DNA of 5,286 nucleotides from Bacteroidota bacterium (GTDB taxonomy: Bacteria > Bacteroidota > Ignavibacteria > UBA10030), in NCBI GenBank assembly GCA_003453835.1, contig DMMN01000059.1:1-5286 (forward strand), given 5' to 3'. The translations under genes and the position numbers were made by a program. Position 1 is the stretch's first letter, and every line of letters begins with the position of its first letter. Below, piece by piece: positions 1 through 5,274 of this stretch. Below the pieces are notes generated by a model that made no database searches, had not been told where the DNA came from, and saw only the letters and a list, made by a program, of their open reading frames with translations.

Positions 1-1503
1 TACATCAGCGATCAATGCGTCATTGGGAAGAGAAGCCGCCTCACAGCGAACATCAAGCTCTGGCCCGACAAGGTTGTGGAGGAAGGAGCGATCCTCACGC
101 GCAGTCTGGTGTGGGAAGATCGTTGGCTGCGTGAGCTTTTTTCTGAAGCTCGCGTAAGCGGTGTGTCAAACGTTGAGATGAATCCGGAGTTTGCCGCCAA
201 ACTGGGGGCTGCGTTCGGAGCATTCGTCGGGGCCGGGACGACCGTCGTTACCAGCCGGGATTCGGACAACGTTTCTCGAATGATCAACCGCGCGTTCATG
301 TGTGGGTTGATGTCCTCGGGCGTGCACTGCAACGATCTGCGGGCCACCTCCATTCCTATCGTCCGGCACGAATTGAAAAGCGGGAAGGAGCGCGGAGGCA
401 TCCACGTGAGGAAGTCTCCTCACGACAAGCACTTCACGGACATCATCTTTTTTGACGCTGACGGAAAGGACCTTCCGACGGGCAAGGCGAAATCCGTTGA
501 ACGGCTGTACTTCGGCGAAGATTTCATGCGATCGAGCTATGATGCCGTGGGCTCCATCAGTTTCTCGGAACGAACGACGGAAAGCTATGTCGAGCGGGGC
601 TACGCAACGCTGAACATGCAAGCCATCCGAACCGGAAATCTCAAGCTGGTGATTGATTATTCGAACGGGATCGCGTCGACGATTTTCCCCAACGTACTCG
701 GGAATCTCAACGTTCAAGTTGTTTCGCTCAATGCCTATCTCGATAGCCAGAAGCTCACCCGTTCGAAAGAGCACATCGACCAAGCGGTTCGAGAACTGGG
801 CCACGTCGTCACATCACTCGAATATGACGTTGGCTGCATGCTCGACCCGGGTGCGGAAAAGATTATTGTCGTCGATGAGAAGGGCCATCACATCTACAGC
901 GACCGCCTGCTGACTTTGATGACCAAGCTTGTCATCCTCGCTCACCCGGAAGTTCGGAAAATCGCCGTACCGATCTCGGCTTCCGGCGAAATCGACCTCC
1001 TGGCAGAGGAGCACGGCCTCTCTGTTGTGAAAACGCGCGACAGTCATCTCGCTCTTATGGAGGCGGCTTCGGACAAAGGCATCAAGTTCGTTGGGGGAAC
1101 CAAAGGCGGCTTCATCTTCAACGACTTTCTCTTCGCCTCCGACGGCATGTACTCCGTCGCAAAACTCCTGGAGTGTCTCGCGCTCACGAAGACACGACTC
1201 GGGGCACTCGACAAAGATACTCCGCGCTTGCATTTTGTCAAAAAAAACATTCCTTGTTCATGGCACGCGAAGGGACGCGTGATGCGCCACCTGATGAAAG
1301 ACTCCGATCGGATGTCACGGCTGCTCATCGATGGCGTGAAAGTGTTTCCGCGGCAGACAGATCACAGAACATCCGTGTTGCTTCACCCCGATCGAACGCG
1401 GCCGCTGTTTCATATCAGTGCAGAGTCCGAGGACTTCGCCGTAGCCACGCAACTGGCTATCGAATACGAAGCGAAGCTCCAGCAATGGATCGGCAATGAA
1501 TAG
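1..1503 (+). CDS. Sugar nucleotidyltransferase / phosphomannomutase-like fusion, C-terminal part (5'-truncated by window)
   Basis: The frame is open from base 1, so the gene begins left of the window and 500 residues are visible. Bases 1 to about 115 encode hexapeptide-type left-handed beta-helix sequence (CVIGKRSRL, then VVEEGAIL), the usual end of a sugar-1-phosphate nucleotidyltransferase. From about base 150 a phosphohexomutase-like fold follows: TVVTSRDSDNVSRM at the start of domain I, GGIHVRKSPH with IIFFDADGKDL (from 394), LKLVIDYSNGIAS opening domain II (from 640), and GGTKGGFIF with DGMYSVAKLLE in domain III. Such fusions are annotated as mannose-1-phosphate guanylyltransferase/phosphomannomutase and would feed GDP-mannose or related sugars to envelope glycans in the cytoplasm. 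The standard mutase loops are all changed: TASHNP is VRKSPH, DGDGDR is DPGAEK, and the C-terminal RTSGTEP loop is not recognisable. Mutase activity is therefore doubtful. The family is clear; the substrate cannot be told from this part. Confidence 0.85.
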   Translation, partial: YISDQCVIGKRSRLTANIKLWPDKVVEEGAILTRSLVWEDRWLRELFSEARVSGVSNVEMNPEFAAKLGAAFGAFVGAGTTVVTSRDSDNVSRMINRAFMCGLMSSGVHCNDLRATSIPIVRHELKSGKERGGIHVRKSPHDKHFTDIIFFDADGKDLPTGKAKSVERLYFGEDFMRSSYDAVGSISFSERTTESYVERGYATLNMQAIRTGNLKLVIDYSNGIASTIFPNVLGNLNVQVVSLNAYLDSQKLTRSKEHIDQAVRELGHVVTSLEYDVGCMLDPGAEKIIVVDEKGHHIYSDRLLTLMTKLVILAHPEVRKIAVPISASGEIDLLAEEHGLSVVKTRDSHLALMEAASDKGIKFVGGTKGGFIFNDFLFASDGMYSVAKLLECLALTKTRLGALDKDTPRLHFVKKNIPCSWHAKGRVMRHLMKDSDRMSRLLIDGVKVFPRQTDHRTSVLLHPDRTRPLFHISAESEDFAVATQLAIEYEAKLQQWIGNE

Positions 1504-1510
1504 TCGGGAC

Positions 1511-1530
1511 GGGGGACAATCCCCCTCTTT
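1511..1530 (+). terminator. G5/C5 hairpin with short T-rich tail between the sugar enzyme and EIIA genes
   Basis: GGGGG (1511-1515) and CCCCC (1521-1525) can pair around the loop ACAAT, and TCTTT follows directly. The hairpin begins eight bases after the upstream stop codon and ends nine bases before the Shine-Dalgarno of the next gene. It could be a weak intrinsic terminator, an attenuator, or an RNA-stability element between two cotranscribed genes. The T tract is interrupted and short, so full termination is uncertain. Confidence 0.35.
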
Positions 1531-1533
1531 CAT

Positions 1534-1537
1534 GGAG
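1534..1537 (+). promoter_or_regulatory. Shine-Dalgarno GGAG that decides the EIIA start
   Basis: GGAG lies five bases before ATG 1543. The in-frame GTG at 1537 would use the last G of this site as its first base, so the ATG at 1543 is the better start. Confidence 0.7.
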
Positions 1538-1542
1538 TGCAG

Positions 1543-2013
1543 ATGAAGATTATCGAGATCCTCAACGAGCAAGTCGTCCGGCCCAACCTTCCCGGCACAA
1601 CGAAGACGGAGATCATCAATGCCATGATCGATCTCGCGTCGACGCAAGAACGGGTTCTCGACAAGGAGAAGATGCGCGAGGCGATCCTGGAACGAGAGAA
1701 GATCATGTCGACCGGCGTCGGATCCGGCTTCGCGATCCCACACGGAAAGACCGACGCGGTGAGCGACATCGTGGCGGCATTCGCCGTCACCGCCCAGCCG
1801 ATCGACTATCAGTCGCTCGATGACCAGCCGGTTCGAATCGTCTTCCTTCTTGTCGGAAGAGACAATATGGTCGGCCCTCACATCAAGCTGCTTAGTCGAA
1901 TCTCCCGGCTCATGAACAGAGAGGAATTTCGCAAACGCCTCCTTGATGCATCATCGACATCGGAGATCCTCGAAATATTCCGACAGGAAGAAGAATCTCA
2001 CTTCGAAGTGTAG
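1543..2013 (+). CDS. ptsN: PTS EIIA component, PtsN/fructose-type (EIIA-Ntr-like)
   Basis: This 156-residue protein is a stand-alone PTS EIIA type-2 domain (family PF00359). The active-site segment STGVGSGFAIPHGKT lies at residues 56-70 and has the phosphoacceptor histidine at position 67. Downstream, VRIVFLLVGR and the HIKLLSRISRLM segment match the family's beta strand and helix around the active site. The length fits single-domain EIIA-Ntr proteins of about 150-160 residues, with no HPr, IIB or IIC domain attached. In the family, phosphate is passed from HPr or NPr to this histidine. Stand-alone members in bacteria without a full sugar PTS usually act as regulators (nitrogen, potassium or stress signalling) rather than in transport. 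No EI, HPr or permease gene is visible here, so a regulatory role is an inference. The start is set by GGAG at 1534-1537. It lies 39 bases after the sugar enzyme gene and is probably cotranscribed with it unless the hairpin stops transcription. The ptsN name is by family resemblance. Confidence 0.88.
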   Translation: MKIIEILNEQVVRPNLPGTTKTEIINAMIDLASTQERVLDKEKMREAILEREKIMSTGVGSGFAIPHGKTDAVSDIVAAFAVTAQPIDYQSLDDQPVRIVFLLVGRDNMVGPHIKLLSRISRLMNREEFRKRLLDASSTSEILEIFRQEEESHFEV

Positions 2014-2024
2014 ACCCACCAATC

Positions 2025-2060
2025 AGTCCGACCGCCACCGTTCCAAGAAAGACCGGACTT
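2025..2060 (+). terminator. Possible weak stem-loop after the EIIA gene
   Basis: AGTCCG (2025-2030) is complementary to CGGACT (2054-2059) across a 23-base loop and is followed by TTTC. It lies 11 bases past the EIIA stop. The long loop and lack of a T run make this a weak candidate for an intrinsic terminator. Confidence 0.2.
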
Positions 2061-2064
2061 TCAA

Positions 2065-2096
2065 TTCGACTTTCCATTCAATCTTTTGTATGTTTG
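2065..2096 (+). promoter_or_regulatory. Candidate Bacteroidetes-type promoter for hisS
   Basis: TATGTTTG at 2089-2096 matches the TAnnTTTG -7 element of Bacteroidetes promoters exactly. TTCG at 2065-2068, 20 bases upstream, is one mismatch from the -33 TTTG element. The surrounding AT-rich patch contrasts with the GC-rich flanks. Transcription would start near 2101-2104 and give a leader of about 90 bases before the hisS GTG. The assignment depends on the organism being in the Bacteroidota/Chlorobiota group. Confidence 0.4.
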
Positions 2097-2180
2097 AACG
2101 CAGTCGCCCCCCTCCGGCTCGAACACGATGATTCGGATGATCTGAGGGATGAAGGAGCGGCGGGTCCGGATTTCCCATTG

Positions 2181-2185
2181 AGGAG
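2181..2185 (+). promoter_or_regulatory. Shine-Dalgarno AGGAG supporting the GTG start of hisS
   Basis: AGGAG ends five bases before GTG 2191, a good spacing. The protein then begins MKFKSIKGTKDILP, which matches the usual HisRS N-terminus (…RGTKDILP), so the GTG start is well supported. Confidence 0.75.
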
Positions 2186-2190
2186 CAGCG

Positions 2191-3444
2191 GTGAAGTTCA
2201 AATCGATTAAGGGCACAAAGGACATACTCCCTTTCGAAGTCGGGGCGTGGCAACTTGTTGAACGGACGATTCACGACGTGATGCGCACGTTCAACTACAA
2301 AGAGATCCGCACACCCGCCTTTGAAGAAACGAGCCTCTTCGCTCGCAGCATCGGAGAGCTGACGGACATCGTCAGCAAGGAGATGTATACGTTCAAGGAT
2401 CGGAGCGACGACAGCCTCACGCTTAGGCCGGAAGGGACAGCCTCGGTGCTACGCGCCTACATCCAACACGCTCTTGGCGAACAGTCCCCTCTCACCAAAG
2501 TCTACTACATTGGCCCGATGTTCCGGCAGGAGCGGCCCCAAGCCGGCCGCTTGCGTCAGTTCCACCAATTCGGCGCGGAAGCGATCGGCAGCCCCTCCCC
2601 CCAGCTCGACGTCGAGATGATGTTGATGGCACTCGAGGTATACACAAACCTCGGCATCGAAAGTTCGACCCTCAAGATCAATTCCGTTGGTTGCCAGAAG
2701 TGCCGACCGGCATACAAAGAGTTGCTCATTCGAGAATTGAGGAAGGTGTACGAAAAGCTCTCGCCCGAGAGTCAGGCTCGAGTTCTGCAGAATCCGCTCA
2801 GAGTGTTGGACTCGAAGGATGAGAATGACCAGAAGCTGACTCACAACGCACCGCTGATCAAAGACCACCTCTGCAGTGATTGCACAGAACATTTTGCCGA
2901 AGCACGGGCGCTCTTGGACGCGACCAACACGCGGTATCAAGTGGACGGGAGACTCGTCCGGGGCCTCGACTACTACACGAAAACGGCGTTTGAGATCGCC
3001 AGCTCGGCCCTCGGCTCGCAGGATGCGCTAGCGGGGGGCGGTCGGTACGACTTGCTGGTCGAAGAACTTGGAGGCAAACCAACTCCGGGCGTCGGCTTTG
3101 CGGCCGGCATGGAGAGACTTCTGATGGTGCTCGCAAAACGCGAATTGTCAACGGATCTCGAAGTGCAGCCCGTGCTCTTTATCGCGGCGCTTAACGAGCA
3201 ATCGCGTAGGTGGGCTTTTGTGAAAGCCTGCGAGCTTCGATCAAAGGGCATCTCCGTTGAGGTCGATTGCCTCGGTCGAAGTCTGAAGGCGCAGATGCGT
3301 GAAGCAAACCGCCAACATGCGCGCTTTGTGGTGGTGATTGGCGAGAATGAGCTCGCGTCCGGATCGACTAACTTGAAAAACATGCAAACAGGTCAGGAAT
3401 CGCCCGTAAAGCTCGACTCACTCGATTCGGTTTTTAGAGCCTGA
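2191..3444 (+). CDS. hisS: Histidyl-tRNA synthetase (class II)
   Basis: The enzyme charges tRNA-His with histidine in the cytoplasm using ATP. The 417 residues fit a normal bacterial HisRS. Landmarks in order: KGTKDILP at the N-terminus; motif 1 region with EIRTPAFEE (about 38-46); TLRPEGTAS (about 77-85); motif 2 GPMFRQERPQAGR (108-120) with the catalytic-core arginine of FRQER at 112 and RQFHQFGAE at 122-130; the HisA motif LVRGLDYYTK at 255-264; motif 3 GVGFAAGMERL at 300-310; and a C-terminal anticodon-binding domain from about 325 (VLFIAALNE to VVVIGENEL). The insertion domain keeps two CxxC pairs, C168/C171 and C228/C231. The extra cysteines often seen between them are replaced here (SPES at 191-194, LDSK at 206-209). 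GTG start with AGGAG five bases upstream. The stop codon overlaps the ATG of the next gene by one base (TGATG), which suggests translational coupling. Identity is certain from the motifs. Confidence 0.98.
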   Translation: MKFKSIKGTKDILPFEVGAWQLVERTIHDVMRTFNYKEIRTPAFEETSLFARSIGELTDIVSKEMYTFKDRSDDSLTLRPEGTASVLRAYIQHALGEQSPLTKVYYIGPMFRQERPQAGRLRQFHQFGAEAIGSPSPQLDVEMMLMALEVYTNLGIESSTLKINSVGCQKCRPAYKELLIRELRKVYEKLSPESQARVLQNPLRVLDSKDENDQKLTHNAPLIKDHLCSDCTEHFAEARALLDATNTRYQVDGRLVRGLDYYTKTAFEIASSALGSQDALAGGGRYDLLVEELGGKPTPGVGFAAGMERLLMVLAKRELSTDLEVQPVLFIAALNEQSRRWAFVKACELRSKGISVEVDCLGRSLKAQMREANRQHARFVVVIGENELASGSTNLKNMQTGQESPVKLDSLDSVFRA

Positions 3445-3851
3445 TGGCGAAGAAGAAACGCAAGGCCCCGGAATACACCCTGAACATCTTCCTGCAATGG
3501 GATGAGCGGACGAAGAAACAAACCGTTGTCTTTCTTGTGCGCACGACGAAGGAGTTTACAAATTTCAACTACGATATCTTGCTCGAGAGCTCATTCAAAG
3601 AGAACGAGCTGAGACTTAAGATCCTCGGCCTTCGCACGACCCCGCTTATCATGCCCAATATCGGGCCGGCCCAGGGCTACCGTCAATTCGAGCTAGCGGA
3701 AGGTCCTTGTTCCTTGATTGTCGAAAAGATCGACGGCGAAAAGAATTTCTTTCGCCTGATCGTCTCCCCCGATCGCATCGAAATCGTGGAATCCGACCCG
3801 CATCCTTTTCTTCTGGTTTCAAACAAATCGATTCCATTCCCTCATCCGTGA
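3444..3851 (+). CDS. Unknown 135-residue protein translationally coupled to hisS
   Basis: I do not recognise this family. The ATG shares its A with the hisS TGA (TGATG at 3442-3446), so ribosomes probably reinitiate from hisS; I see no separate promoter. The protein starts with a basic stretch (KKKRK, residues 3-7) and then shows alternating hydrophobic segments typical of beta strands: YTLNIFL (11-17), TVVFLVR (27-33), LRLKILGL (56-63), SLIVEKI (90-96), FFRLIV (102-107) and RIEIVE (111-116). It ends in a proline-rich tail (PFPHP). There is no signal peptide, no membrane segment and no cysteine motif (a single Cys at 89). It looks like a small soluble beta-rich protein, perhaps binding a nucleic acid or ribosomal partner given the basic N-terminus and its hisS coupling, but that role is only an idea. 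That the gene is real is supported by its overlap with hisS, compact spacing to lgt, and codon use like its neighbours. Confidence 0.75.
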   Translation: MAKKKRKAPEYTLNIFLQWDERTKKQTVVFLVRTTKEFTNFNYDILLESSFKENELRLKILGLRTTPLIMPNIGPAQGYRQFELAEGPCSLIVEKIDGEKNFFRLIVSPDRIEIVESDPHPFLLVSNKSIPFPHP

Positions 3852-3892
3852 CCAACACACGACGCCGCAGAAAGAGAGCGCAACACTAACGT

Positions 3893-4711
3893 ATGTGTCC
3901 ACGCATTGTAGAAATCGGCCCGTTCACTATCTACGGCTATGGTTTGATGCTCGCGACCGGGTTCATTGTCGCAAGCTATCTGCTCACCGCCGAGTTGAAG
4001 CGAAAAAAGATCGATACGAACTTCGGCAACAATGTTACGCTGATTGCCATCATTGCCGGTGTTGTGGGGGCGAAGATCCTGTTCCTTCTGGAAAATTGGG
4101 GGCCCTTTATGGTCGACCCCGTAGGATTAACGTTCTCTCCGAGCGGCCTAACATTCTATGGCGGCTTCTTGCTTGCCACGCTCGTCATCTATCTCTATGC
4201 AAAGCATCGGAAGATCATTTTTCTTGCGGTGGCAGACTCTGCCGCCCCGGCCCTCATACTCGGCTACGGCATTGCACGCATCGGCTGCCACCTTGCCGGC
4301 GACGGGGATTATGGCTTCCCAACAACGCTTCCGTGGGGAACGGACTATTCGAACGGCACCTATCCCCCATCCGTGGCCTTCCGTGACTTCCCCGAAATCA
4401 CCAGCCGGTTTCCCGGCGGAGTCGTCCCGAACAACGTCCTCCTCCACCCTACACCTGTCTATGAGTTCATTCTCTCAGCCTTCATCTTCTGGATCCTCTG
4501 GAGGCTTCGAAAGTCCTCCGCACCCGATGGCAAACTCTTTTCTATTTACCTCATCCTTGCGGGCGTCGAGCGCTTCTCGATCGAATTCCTCCGACTGAAT
4601 CCACGCATAGCCGTCGGAATGTCTGAAGCGCAGTTGATCGCACTCGGCCTTGTTGCCATCGGTCTTGCTGGCTGGGGCTACCTGAGCAAGTTTTCAACGG
4701 AAAGGGCCTAA
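3893..4711 (+). CDS. lgt: Phosphatidylglycerol--prolipoprotein diacylglyceryl transferase
   Basis: Lgt is a polytopic inner-membrane enzyme that moves diacylglycerol from phosphatidylglycerol to the lipobox cysteine of prolipoproteins, the first step of lipoprotein maturation. The 272 residues have the family order: IGPFTIYGYGLML (8-20) opening the first helix, SGLTFYGGFLL (84-94), GYGIARIGCHLAGDGDYG (124-141), HPTPVYE (185-191), and VERFSIEFLR (225-234). About seven hydrophobic segments are visible (roughly 12-32, 48-67, 88-103, 113-132, 190-205, 216-228, 246-264). By alignment with E. coli Lgt as I recall it, Tyr26, Arg143, Arg239 and Glu243 correspond to Y16, R129, R227 and E231. His103 is Y89, and the Asn146 position is Cys132. 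The GDGDYG variant is the form I associate with Bacteroidota and Chlorobiota. Start at ATG 3893 fits the family N-terminus; only a weak purine-rich stretch (AAAGAGAG, 3871-3878) precedes it. It lies 41 bases after the unknown gene and probably belongs to the hisS operon. Confidence 0.95.
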   Translation: MCPRIVEIGPFTIYGYGLMLATGFIVASYLLTAELKRKKIDTNFGNNVTLIAIIAGVVGAKILFLLENWGPFMVDPVGLTFSPSGLTFYGGFLLATLVIYLYAKHRKIIFLAVADSAAPALILGYGIARIGCHLAGDGDYGFPTTLPWGTDYSNGTYPPSVAFRDFPEITSRFPGGVVPNNVLLHPTPVYEFILSAFIFWILWRLRKSSAPDGKLFSIYLILAGVERFSIEFLRLNPRIAVGMSEAQLIALGLVAIGLAGWGYLSKFSTERA

Positions 4712-4743
4712 CTACTCAACGTTCTGAAAAGACGAAGCGCTCT

Positions 4744-4773
4744 TAACCACCGATGGCACACCGATGAACACGG
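4744..4773 (+). repeat. CAC-NGATG intergenic repeat, copy 1
   Basis: The copy begins TAACCACCGATG and contains CACCGATG twice, 11 bases apart (4748-4755 and 4759-4766), before AACACGG. It matches copy 2 (4931-4960) at 23 of 30 ungapped positions by hand count. The second GATG supplies the ATG of the GxxExxY remnant, so the repeat runs into the reading frame. Confidence 0.75.
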
Positions 4774-4930
4774 GAAAAGAGGAGAAAGTAGATCTTCTCT
4801 TTGAAGACTTGACCTATGAGATCATTGATGTGGCAATTGGGGTGCAGAAAGACTTGGGCCCAGGATAGTTGGAACCCGCTTAGGAAGATTCCTTCTAACT
4901 GTCCAGCGAAAGAACGAGACGGAAGTCGTC
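4764..4930 (+). pseudogene. GxxExxY-family gene remnant (PDDEXK_3-like), decayed
   Basis: From ATG 4764 the frame reads 34 codons, including EEKVDLLFEDLTYEIID and ending in KDLGPG. This is the characteristic start of GxxExxY proteins (PF13366), normally about 120-135 residues with a PDDEXK-nuclease-like fold and uncertain function. A TAG at 4866 stops it. Reading on in the same frame gives G-stop-L-E-P-A-stop-E-D-S-F-stop, which still lies in register with the family pattern GLLEPAYED. One TAG (4866) therefore stands at the first x of GxxExxY and the other (4881) at its tyrosine, and TAA follows at 4896. Beyond that no family sequence is recognisable, and repeat copy 2 begins at 4931, so most of the C-terminal part is missing. 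The gene is dead by nonsense mutation and 3' loss unless TAG is read through, for which there is no sign elsewhere in the window. The right boundary is approximate. Confidence 0.75.
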
Positions 4931-4964
4931 TAACCACTGATGTCACACGGATATTCACCGATAG
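4931..4964 (+). repeat. CAC-NGATG intergenic repeat, copy 2
   Basis: The copy begins TAACCACTGATG and continues TCACACGGAT, then ATTCACCGATA, the same 10-11-base CAC-NGAT rhythm as copy 1. It lies exactly where the GxxExxY remnant loses recognisable homology. Just before it, AGACG (4917-4921) and CGTCT (4927-4931) form a 5-bp stem with loop GAAGT. Confidence 0.75.
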
Positions 4965-5087
4965 GGGATCTGAAGTTTGAATTCGGATTGGTCCGCGTCA
5001 GAACCTAACCCGACAGGCTGCACTGATTCAATCCATTCAGAAACGTAACCAGTGTTCACGATTCATTCGCTTCTAAGAGTTCATTTC

Positions 5088-5101
5088 GCTCCTGACGGAG
5101 C
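5088..5101 (+). repeat. Stem-loop 1 of a three-hairpin set
   Basis: GCTCC (5088-5092) pairs with GGAGC (5097-5101) around the tetraloop TGAC and is followed by TTGACGG and then a run of seven T at 5111-5117. The T run is nine bases away from the stem, so this is not a textbook terminator. It is the first of three similar hairpins. Confidence 0.55.
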
Positions 5102-5137
5102 TTGACGGTGTTTTTTTGCTCGTGCTATAGACATCAC

Positions 5138-5160
5138 GTCCCTCCGGGACTTTCAGATGG
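5138..5160 (+). repeat. Stem-loop 2 with ACTTTCAGATGG tail
   Basis: GTCCC (5138-5142) pairs with GGGAC (5146-5150) around TCC. The segment GGGACTTTCAGATGG (5146-5160) matches the corresponding tail of stem-loop 3 at 12 of 15 positions. This points to a repeated unit of hairpin plus conserved tail. Confidence 0.6.
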
Positions 5161-5192
5161 TTGTCAAACGCTCTGGTTCGACCACTGTTTGC

Positions 5193-5221
5193 GTCCTCAG
5201 ACAGAGAGGACTTCGAGATGG
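5193..5221 (+). repeat. Stem-loop 3 with ACTTCGAGATGG tail
   Basis: GTCCTC (5193-5198) pairs with GAGGAC (5206-5211) around a 7-base loop AGACAGA. The tail AGGACTTCGAGATGG (5207-5221) nearly repeats that of stem-loop 2. The stem bases differ between the two copies while pairing is kept, which suggests that the structure matters. Confidence 0.6.
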
Positions 5222-5274
5222 ACAGTATCCCTTTCTCGACGGCCAAGTTCGCTGAGCAGTCACCAAAAGATTTC

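Noticed and set aside
166..804. Long minus-strand open frame opposite the sugar enzyme gene.
   Set aside because: It lies opposite well-conserved mutase-like coding sequence and its product shows no family features.
1240..1248. A AAA AAC heptamer in frame within a run of eight A, with the -1 frame open to about 1499, resembling a programmed frameshift site.
   Set aside because: The zero frame continues with family-like sequence to 1503, the -1 product has no recognisable domain, and long shadow frames are common at this base composition.
1537..1542. GTG at 1537 as an alternative EIIA start two codons upstream.
   Set aside because: It overlaps the GGAG ribosome binding site that properly serves ATG 1543.
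1315..1881. Minus-strand open frame spanning the sugar enzyme end and the EIIA gene.
   Set aside because: It is opposite the conserved EIIA active-site region and crosses two real genes, so it is a shadow.
2097..2190. T-box or histidine attenuator in the hisS leader.
   Set aside because: There is no run of His codons, no T-box core sequence and no terminator hairpin with a T run.
4743..4958. Minus-strand 71-residue open frame over the GxxExxY remnant.
   Set aside because: It exists only because the degraded plus-strand sequence is open in reverse; the plus strand carries the recognisable family sequence.
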